Assembly: GCA_025024175.1 (NCBI GenBank)
Contig: QCXZ01000041.1
Coordinates: 42,961,786 to 43,025,785, forward strand
Reading direction: 5' to 3'
From: Rhyzopertha dominica
Taxonomy: Eukaryota; Arthropoda; Insecta; Coleoptera; Bostrichidae
DNA: 64,000 nt
Positions 56,930-64,000 of this stretch are shown in pieces (positions within the stretch are counted from its first letter, which is position 1; every line of letters starts with the position of its first letter). The notes beneath the pieces were generated by a model. That model worked only from the letters and a program-made list of their open reading frames with translations. It was not told the origin of the DNA and did not search any database. The position numbers and the translations under genes were made by a program.

Positions 56930-57430
56930 ACCATCTCTTTGCGCTGAATGCACTCTAGTGTGCCCTAGGAGTCTTTATATCACTGGATATAGGCTCCTTA
57001 GGAGGCAATGTCCTTTGCGCTGGATATGGTCTCCATTGCGCCTTAGGATGCGTTATATCCGATAATTGATATAAGCTCCTTAGGAGGCGTTGTTGTTTGC
57101 GTTAGATATGGGCTCCAGCGCGCTTTAAGAGGGGTTATATCACTAGGCATCCTTAGAAGGCGTTGTGTCTTCTACTGGATGGGATCCATTAGGCCCCATA
57201 GGGGTGTTATCAACTAAAACTTGATGGTTACTTTTTAAGATTAAAGCTCTTCTACTGACTGCGATTCAGTGGGCTTTGCAAAGCGTTAACGCTGTGTGAA
57301 AGTGATTTTTAGGCTGGTCCTAAGGAGCGTTAATGATATGTAAAAGTGATTATTAGGCTGGCCTTATGAGGCATTATCTTTGTGTGAAAGAAACTAGTGG
57401 TCCGGCCTTATGAGGCTTTATTAGTGTTTG
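56930..57430. repeat. two diverged minisatellites
   Basis: From about 56930 to 57210 a unit of roughly 75 bp with landmarks TATATCACTGGATATAGGCT, CCTTAGGAGGC and GCGCTGGATATGG recurs about three times with many differences. From about 57290 to 57420 a second unit of about 55 bp (GTGTGAAAGTGATT...AGGCTGGCCTTATGAGGC) recurs three times. Both share the CTTA(G/T)GAGGC word, so they may derive from one ancestor. No ORF. Confidence 0.6.
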
Positions 57431-57830
57431 AAATAGTTTTTTAGACAAAACTAATTTAAAACTAATGCAGTTTAGAGGAATATAAAAGCTCATGCTCATT
57501 TTAACCCTATATATTCCAGAAAGCGAAAGTGTGCGAGAGGAATCGAGAGTTAGTGTGCTATTTAGGGTCATGAGTTGGCATGGCAAAAATAGTGCATATA
57601 ATATTCAGCTCAGTGAGTGTTTAGGTTTGTTGCTTATATTTTGGTTTTTACATTTTTTAAATTAATCTATACTTTTACACTTCTAATAAAAAAATAATGA
57701 ACGCAAATAAATTACTAGTCGCTAAAGAACGTCAATCGCTTTGAATTCTGTTTTATTAGGGTATTACTGAGTGAAATTCGTCCAAGTTACCATTAAGAAA
57801 AAAAAGATTTTATTGGAAATTATTCCACTG
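57431..57830. other. AT-rich non-coding DNA
   Basis: Minus-strand ORF 57374-57586 overlaps the minisatellite and is chance. Confidence 0.4.
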
Positions 57831-58140
57831 CCATCCACGATAAAGAGCCCTAATTGATGTCATTAAAGGTTTTAACATCCGCATCACGCCGCTGACAGGG
57901 ATCTGGCCGCCTTTCATTTTTCAATTTAACGGCGCTGCGGGAATGATTCCTTTATCTACAACAAAATAAACCCACACATTTCATCGCGGTCGGCAGCGCG
58001 TTTGAGTTACGCAAGGTAAATACAAAGTTATACGGTCGAGGTGCGGGATCGCCGTTTTTTATTAAACAATATTAACCGGCTTGTTTAGCAACTGACTGTA
58101 CGAGAAGTTTAGACAGCGGCAAGTTTGTTCCGCTGCCTTT
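57831..58140. promoter_or_regulatory. candidate conserved regulatory island
   Basis: GC-richer block with dense homeodomain-type words: CCTAATTGATGTCATTAAAG (57848), GCCGCCTTTCATTTTTC, AATCATTC-type sites and TTTTTTATTAAACAATATTA. No ORF. The mixture of CpG words and TAAT cores resembles conserved non-coding elements near developmental genes. Confidence 0.35.
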
Positions 58141-58718
58141 TTGGCTCGAATTAACTAGGCAGTTTCAATTTCGGCTCGGGCTTTACCTTTCCCTACCCTC
58201 GTGCAAAGTTAGAGATTGAGTGTCTGCTATCTGCAGTTTCCTAGTATTGACCGACAGCAACCAGAGTGAGTTTCCCTATCCTCTGGGAATTCCGCCGGAC
58301 GAGCATAGTCCTGACGTGCTGGGTTGGCCCTGGGTGTTGAATTTTTTATGGCGCTGCCGCTGTCAAAAGTTTATTGTCGATTGTTTTTCGTCGTGCATTT
58401 ATCGGTTGTCGTACTGCAACTGCATTAATAAATAAACACGTAGAGGTCGTGCTGGCGAAAACAAATCGCTTTACCTGTATGCAATGTCCTATCCAATTAA
58501 GCAAGTTTAACATTTTGATAATAAATACAACTATGAAAAATGGCGAGATTGATTTTAGCTACTAAAGTAGTTTCTTGGCACATGCATTGTAATTCTTTTT
58601 AAACAACATTTGCGGTCGTCTGAACTGCCTTTGGGAAAGTTATTAAGTAACCAGTTATGAAATACTAAATTTATTTGAAGAACAAAAGCTCTTAAAGTTT
58701 CCAAAACAGAAAAGCGAA
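58141..58718. other. non-coding DNA
   Basis: GC-richer to about 58400, AT-rich after. Overlapping ORFs 58220-58435 and 58374-58565 match nothing. Confidence 0.4.
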
Positions 58719-59570
58719 ATGAAAATTATATGTATCCCTTATAACTGGAGAAGAGTAAAAGTAATTTCGTTGTTTAAAAAAAAGGACAATCCCCAAAACT
58801 ATTGTACAATTAGCTTACTAGATAAGGCAGAAAGTTTATTAGAGAAAGAACAAATGGTTTCTAGAAAAGGCAGATTAACAATAGATGGAATATTCACGAT
58901 ACAACAAATTATATATAAGCATGGAGAATACAAGGAAAATCATAAGCTTCATAGACTTCGAGAAAGCTTTTAATAACGTAAACCGATGCAAGTTATAGAA
59001 GATTATGGAATAAGAAGTATACCCAAAACCAATACAATCGATACAAAGTCTGTATTTCAACATTGCAATACAGGTGGATATAAAAGGGAAAATATCTAGG
59101 GAAATAACAGCAAATAAAGGAGTCACACAATGATGTAGTGCTTTACCAACACTCTTCAGCATATACATAGACGCTGTTATAAAACAATGGAAACTTTAGT
59201 GTACAAAAGGTATATATCCAAACAATTTAAATATTTGGGCAGCGATATATCTTATGAACAAAATAATGACGTAGAGGAAAAACTTAATATATTTATCCAT
59301 ATTTGCGGAACTATCAGTAGAACGTTAAAAAACAAAACAAGAAAAGACGCAAATAAAATTTTATAAAACATGGACAGCGACAAAAAAGGAAACAAACAAG
59401 AAATTAAGTTTCTTAGAAGGGTGAAAGGTTGCACAAGACTAGACAGAATAAGAAATAGAGATATCAGAAAAACCTAAACATCTTTGACATCAAAGAGAAA
59501 ATAAAAGAATATAAAATCAAGTGCAAAGAAGAGTAAGAGCAGGAGACCGAGAAAAAGATGGGTACCGTAA
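58719..59570 (+). mobile_element. RTE-type LINE relic
   Basis: Plus-strand translation across frames follows an RTE-like reverse transcriptase: VISLFKKKDNPQNYCTISLL, KGRLTIDGIFTIQQIIYKHG (expected G-F-R-x-G-R-x-T-x-D-x-I-F), SFIDFEKAFNNVNR (F-x-D-x-E-K-A-F-D box), ANKGVTQ (the Q-G motif start), LPTLFSIYIDAVIKQWK, then IFKYLGSDISYEQNNDVEEK, ICGTISRTLKNKTRKDANK, FLRRVKGCTRLDRIRNRDIR and SRRPRKRW. The last four are very characteristic of RTE elements in insects. The segment with the FADD active site is deleted between about 59195 and 59215. Many stops. The ORF 59521-59760 starts in its tail. Confidence 0.8.
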
Positions 59571-60639
59571 CAGTCAAAATGCCAAATGCCTGAAGTGGGA
59601 AGAAGATTTGAAGAATGTTGTATTTGCCAAAGCGAACGAGCTCTTGATTTTTGAGAACACTAATCGGAAGTTAAGTAGTTATAAAAACAAACATCGACTG
59701 CTTCCTTCTGATATTGAGGAAACTGCAAACACTGCTACAGATAATATAAGTCGATTTTAAAAAAGAGGTGAGAATTGATCCTATTGCAGGTTTAAAACCA
59801 CAAGAGGCATCTACTGTGTGGATTAAATATTCAGTACTGAGAGCAGAACCCGCACTGTCTGCAAAAATGCTGATATTGAAGGATACTTAATATTACAAAC
59901 TTGGTTAAACCCCATGCAAAGAAATTGGAGAAAAAAACACGTATCCTAGTTTATAAAAGACGCTGAAGACAAAAATTAGCTATTTGTAAAGGTACTAATG
60001 TATTCGTGTTACAGTTTAATAAATAAACATCTTCCCTTAGGGGTAGTAACGATAATTATAGTTGCTATATGGAACTAAACTGAAGATTTTGCATGAAGGA
60101 GATTACATTCTTGGATAAAATGGATTTTTATCGGTGAATTTGCGAGCGCAGGTTAAAATATTGCTTGTGTAAATTTTGGTGATTTCTTCAGAAAGTATAT
60201 AAGAAGTGTGACATATTCCTTTGTACAGTAAGTATTACAATAAAAATGTGAAATACAACTTATGGGAAGAATCTTTTGGAGGGAGATTTGACTTCGACCA
60301 CCCGGCAAATGCAAGACAAATTGTGTTTTTAGTAATGTTATTATTAACATTTAGAAATCTAAAAAATAATAAATTTATCATAAAATTACTCTTTTACACT
60401 GTCGGCTGTGTACTTAATATTTTAACACACCTGCGTACTACGTCACTTAATGTTAACAACGACCTGTAATGTCATTGTCACAATATGACCTGATCTGACC
60501 TGAAATGTCATTGTCAATATGTCCAAACTATTTCTGTAATATAATCAAAAGTATCTAGTGCCACATTGTGCTGCTCAAGTAACGCCAATCGCCAATTACG
60601 TCATTACATCGTAACAGCCGGAACTCTGACAGACCATGG
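59571..60639. other. AT-rich non-coding DNA
   Basis: ORFs at 60153-60350 (-) and 60221-60469 (+) are shadows of each other without similarity. TGACCTGA-type words at 60486-60503 recall those in the left foldback arm at 40981. Confidence 0.35.
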
Positions 60640-62150
60640 ATAGGCTGGAAAATTGGAAAAGAGATAAACAAAGAACGCAAGCTCTAGCAGAGATATAGGC
60701 AAACGCTATCTCCAGAGGACTGCAATTCTACAAGTATCTACAAAAATGTCTAGACTGCAAAATATCCAGACTAATATTAAAACACAACAATCAACTGGTA
60801 CACGAGCCTAAAACAGTAGCAAGTATTTTTGCAGCTGAATTTGACACCAACTTTACAGATGAGACGTTAAATAACGTACCGAATCTGCTTGCAAAAACCA
60901 GAAATCGCAAGTCGATAGGGACGTTTACGGTGACTGAAGACTTGGTGATGTCTGCTATAAGTAGCTTAAAGTGGGATAGCAGCCCAGGATCGGATAACAT
61001 ATATCCATTGTTTCCAAAAAACGACAAATCTTTTCTTAGCAAACATCTAGTGCTATAATGCAGCTTTCTCTCTCCCGAGGAAAGGAAAAGAGAGTGGATC
61101 GTGCCTATATACAAGAATGTCGATGTAGAATGTAGAAGCTATCGCCAAAAAACTATAAACAAATCTGCTTAACATCACCAACATGCCTTGAAAAAATTAT
61201 ATATCGCGAAACGTGACTGACTTTTTTCTAAACAGCGGCATACTGCATTTAAAACCAGCAAGGATTTCTACCTACGACTAACTGTTGGAGTGTGTTGATA
61301 TCTTGGCCAAAGAGATTGATGTAGGTAACCCAATTGACCTCATCTACTAGAATCTTAAAAGGGCTTTTGAGTTTTTCATGAAAGATTACTCAGAAAGCTA
61401 GAACATTAAGGGGCGAGGAGTAAACAGTTGGATTGGATCAGAGAGCAGTGTGCCAAGTGAAGGTGGAGGATCAGTTATTAGAGCTATAAGATGTACGTCT
61501 CTCAGGGATCGCTCTTGAGGCCGCTTCTGTTTAATTTGTTAATAAGTGACCTGGTGCATTACGTTCCCTGTCGAGTATCTCTGTTTGTAGACGACACGAA
61601 GTTTTTTGGAAATCCTTTAATGAACTACCGTACTACTACCATATGTAACTTTGTAACGAACCCAGAAATGTGGTTCGAAATATGGAGTCTGGAATGGAAT
61701 GCCGCCAAATGTGCTGTTCTCCACATGGGTCACAATAAGCCTATAAGAAACTACACACTTAATGGAAAACCCTTACCAGCGTGACGGAACAAGAATATCA
61801 TATCGCAAGATTTAAAGTGAGCTTCGCACTTTGGGCTTATTGTTAAACGAGCCAATAAAATAGCTTATTTGGTTTCTAATGCGTTTTTGAAATATTTCAC
61901 TAAAACTGCTTTTAGTCTACAGTTGAATATTAGTCTTGGAGCTATAATACTATTATTAGTTCTGGGCTGATTTCATTCTTTAAAAAAGTAAAACAACCAG
62001 TAATTATATGCCAGATCTTATAGTGTATTAGAAAACTTCATTATAGCTCAAATACTCAGACTCATTAACAGGAACTTGCCCGATTCAGTATAAATGAATA
62101 TTTCTATTCCGACAAACGTCGAGATTGTTGGAAAATTTCATAGCTCTTTG
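60640..62150 (+). mobile_element. CR1-type LINE relic, long 3' portion
   Basis: Reading across frames: KEINKERKLWQRYRQ (linker), TVASIFAAEFDTNFTDETLN, TEDLVMSAISSLKWDSSPGS (expected V-x-x-x-L-x-x-L-x-x-x-K-S-P-G-P-D), EWIVPIYKN, ICLTSPTCLEKIIYRE, ECVDILAKEIDVGNPIDLIY, then in the open frame 61491-61784 SQGSLLRPLLFNLLISDLVH, SLFVDDTKFFG (active site V-D-D in place of A-D-D), LEWNAAKCAVLHMGHNKP and a YTLNGKPL tail. This is a CR1-clade LINE over most of its RT. Stops and frameshifts are frequent before 61490. After 61790 a short KDLGLIV..FLKYFTK segment is still readable. Confidence 0.8.
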
Positions 62151-62639
62151 TAGTAATTAATTACAGTAATTCGAGGAACATGGCATGCTTATACACCATT
62201 TGATACTGATGCACGCGCGACGTTGTGCACTGCACTTGCACTTGCCTATTTAACCCCCAAGTGCTTACGTAATGTGCCCCACGTGCGACAAGCGTAGATT
62301 ACAAGATTACGCCTCAAGTTTCAAAAACTAAACGCCGACGGGTTTTATGGCAAGCGCGGTAGATTAAGCGACAAAGTCGATTTCAGCAGGTTGATCGTAA
62401 ACTGTACACTGTTTGCATTTTATTATGAACTCGGTAGACCGCAATGACTGCGCCGCGCATAAAAGTAAATCAACCTAACATAAACTGGGAGAGACATTAA
62501 AACGTACACCTAATAGGTCGATATGTGCACCTTCTCAGCTAGCTGCCGGTGTAGACACGAACAAAGGGATTTTCATAGAACGCTTCGTGGAGCATGGCTT
62601 TTCAAACATTTTATCTGGGATGCACTGTGTTCTTGGTGG
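62151..62639. other. non-coding DNA
   Basis: Moderately GC-rich; no gene recognised. Confidence 0.4.
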
Positions 62640-63175
62640 TAGTTAGTTGTATATTGTAGTGCGGTAGTGAGCGGGGACAGAAAAGTTGTAGAGTAGGGAG
62701 AGAGGGAGAAAAGGTTGTCAAGTTGACGTTAGGAAATTAAGGAGAGAAAGATTCAAGGAAACTAGAGCAGAACTTATTTAATCGAGATTAAGCAGGTGGA
62801 TTCAGTGGGGTTGCCCTAAATAAAACCCCACACATAAGGTAAATGTGTTCCGGAGTTAAAGTCAGGCACTGTCGTCCGAATGTGTTTTAAGCGTGCATTG
62901 TGTTGCACGCTTGAAGACATTGAAGATTGGAAGGACGGGTACGGACCAATGACAAGGTTGCGAGGATAAGCGTTGTATACCCAGGAGCTGTTCTGCCGAG
63001 AGTAACCAGTAGAAACCCTGAAACCCGTGGAGACCCAAGGGCCGCTAACATCATAAGTCCCCCCTACTTTCTTTTCTTATAAGTAAAACTTATTCAGACT
63101 GTGCATTAATAAACACATATACTTATAATTTTAAATCTCTGAATCATTGATACTGCCAGTACCCCACACCTTGTT
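62640..63175 (+). mobile_element. possible LTR-like or untranslated segment (weak)
   Basis: G/A-rich plus strand with AAATAAAACCCC (62818) and CATTAATAAACACAT (63105, polyadenylation signal AATAAA), a C/T-rich stretch before it and a sharp composition change at both ends. This resembles a solo LTR or a transcript 3' end. No terminal TG...CA pair, target-site duplication or second copy was found, so the call is weak. Confidence 0.25.
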
Positions 63176-64000
63176 TCTCTTTAGCTCACTACAATATCAG
63201 GATATTACTAAAACATGAGGCCTTTTTTAAATGGCGGCATCTAAAATAAAGATATACCCCACCTCTCTTACTTACACATCATGAATAATGTTGTCACTAG
63301 TCGTTTAAATTTTACCGATCGTAATAGCATAACTCCTTTGGATTTGTTTTTGTGAAGCCATTTACAAATCCAACGCCATCTGAATCTCTTCAAGTGCTTA
63401 GAGAAATGCTGCAAAACGATAGACAAGCTATTGAAAACCGATTGTACTAAGAAGATATGGAAGTTGTAATATCACCAAGAAAAGGGGACAAACTAATTAT
63501 CTTAGGTCGCAAATTAAAAATGAAATTATAAATTTGGTAGCAGTTAAAAATGAAAATAAATAAAACACTATTTCTCAGTAATTATGGATACAACGCAAAG
63601 TTTATTTTGAAAGACCTATTAGACACAAATGAGTCAAAAATCTAGATTTACAAAAATACGCAAAAGATGGTGCCTGGGGTAATGTCAGATTCATGTGCAG
63701 CAGTACCGATATAATCTATTCTTAAACAACATTTGTCTAATGCGGGCCACGTTCATTGTTTTAATTTTTTGAGGATTTGGAGGGGTTTAATTTTTTTGGG
63801 GGGAGGGGGATAATGTAAAACGATGCAACTTGTTATTGAGGTCAGCAATATATTCACTGATATACTTAAATATCTAAGTACAATCTCAAAGACTACAAAA
63901 CTCCAGTACAGTTTTACAACAGGCATCCACACAATAATAAAACGTTTGTGAAGATCTTGTCGCCGCTTTAGGGTCTTATTTTTACACTTAGAAATAATAT
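63176..64000. other. AT-rich non-coding DNA
   Basis: A G-run (TTTTTTGGGGGGAGGGGG) lies at about 63795. No gene recognised up to the window end. Confidence 0.4.

Overview
The window looks like a stretch of a large, AT-rich, repeat-laden arthropod (most likely insect) nuclear genome. It shows very long gene-free DNA, spliced exons with GT/AG borders, TA microsatellites, decayed Tc1/mariner-superfamily transposases, several LINE clades and an unusual number of Penelope-like element (PLE) remnants. Scattered single N bases mark unresolved assembly positions. No prokaryotic genes, operons, CRISPR array or recognisable viral insertion were seen.

Host genes. Two host-gene pieces are convincing and both are single exons in very long introns. 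(1) A 48-bp plus-strand exon at 19948-19995, with a good acceptor (TTGCAG) and donor (GTAAGA), encodes the N-terminal NWQEWWTYDGIS segment typical of carbonic-anhydrase-related proteins of the CA10/CA11 (insect CARP) class. (2) A minus-strand exon at 836-975 encodes the first half of an I-set immunoglobulin domain of the titin/projectin/twitchin type. Weaker exon candidates lie at 49050-49136 (+) and 53427-53699 (-).

Mobile elements, left to right: a mariner relic (3323-4020, -); a perfect 126-bp-arm hairpin of PLE terminal repeat (7896-8163) between TA microsatellites; a LINE 3' end (8264-8889, -); a short inverted-repeat MITE-like element (about 11.9-12.1 kb); a THAP-containing P-like DNA element (about 13.26-14.13 kb); two convergent LINE RT pieces (15.4-17.1 kb); transposase fragments at 18.8 and 20.5 kb; a LINE 3' end (26.5-27.2 kb); a PLE RT/linker relic (31.5-32.0 kb, -); a nearly intact short PLE copy with 389-bp inverted arms, a GIY-YIG endonuclease ORF and a 16-bp target-site duplication (36217-37408); a tRNA-carrying foldback element (40.93-41.38 kb); a transposase (42.4-42.8 kb); RTE-like debris (43.5-44.45 kb); another DDE transposase (46.15-46.78 kb, -); a palindromic array of about 290-bp units (47.65-48.54 kb); a DIRS/Gypsy-type fragment (51.3-51.7 kb, -); a second PLE family with RT end plus GIY-YIG (54.45-55.3 kb); a tRNA retropseudogene-like insertion with 26-bp flanking repeats; minisatellites (56.9-57.4 kb); an RTE LINE (58.7-59.6 kb); a CR1-type LINE (60.6-62.1 kb); and a possible LTR-like segment (62.6-63.2 kb).

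Between these lie GC-richer islands (about 14.4, 17.35, 22.2, 23.9, 29.2, 38.85, 45.3, 48.9, 53.5, 57.9 kb). They contain homeodomain-, forkhead- and CTCF-like motifs and no convincing ORFs. They are the best candidates for conserved regulatory DNA in a giant intron or gene desert, but only alignment with related genomes could show that. The most unusual structures are the PLE-related palindromes, which share a recurring hammerhead-ribozyme-like core (CTGANGA...GAAA) with constant 25-27 base spacing, and the foldback element with tRNA-like sequence in both arms.
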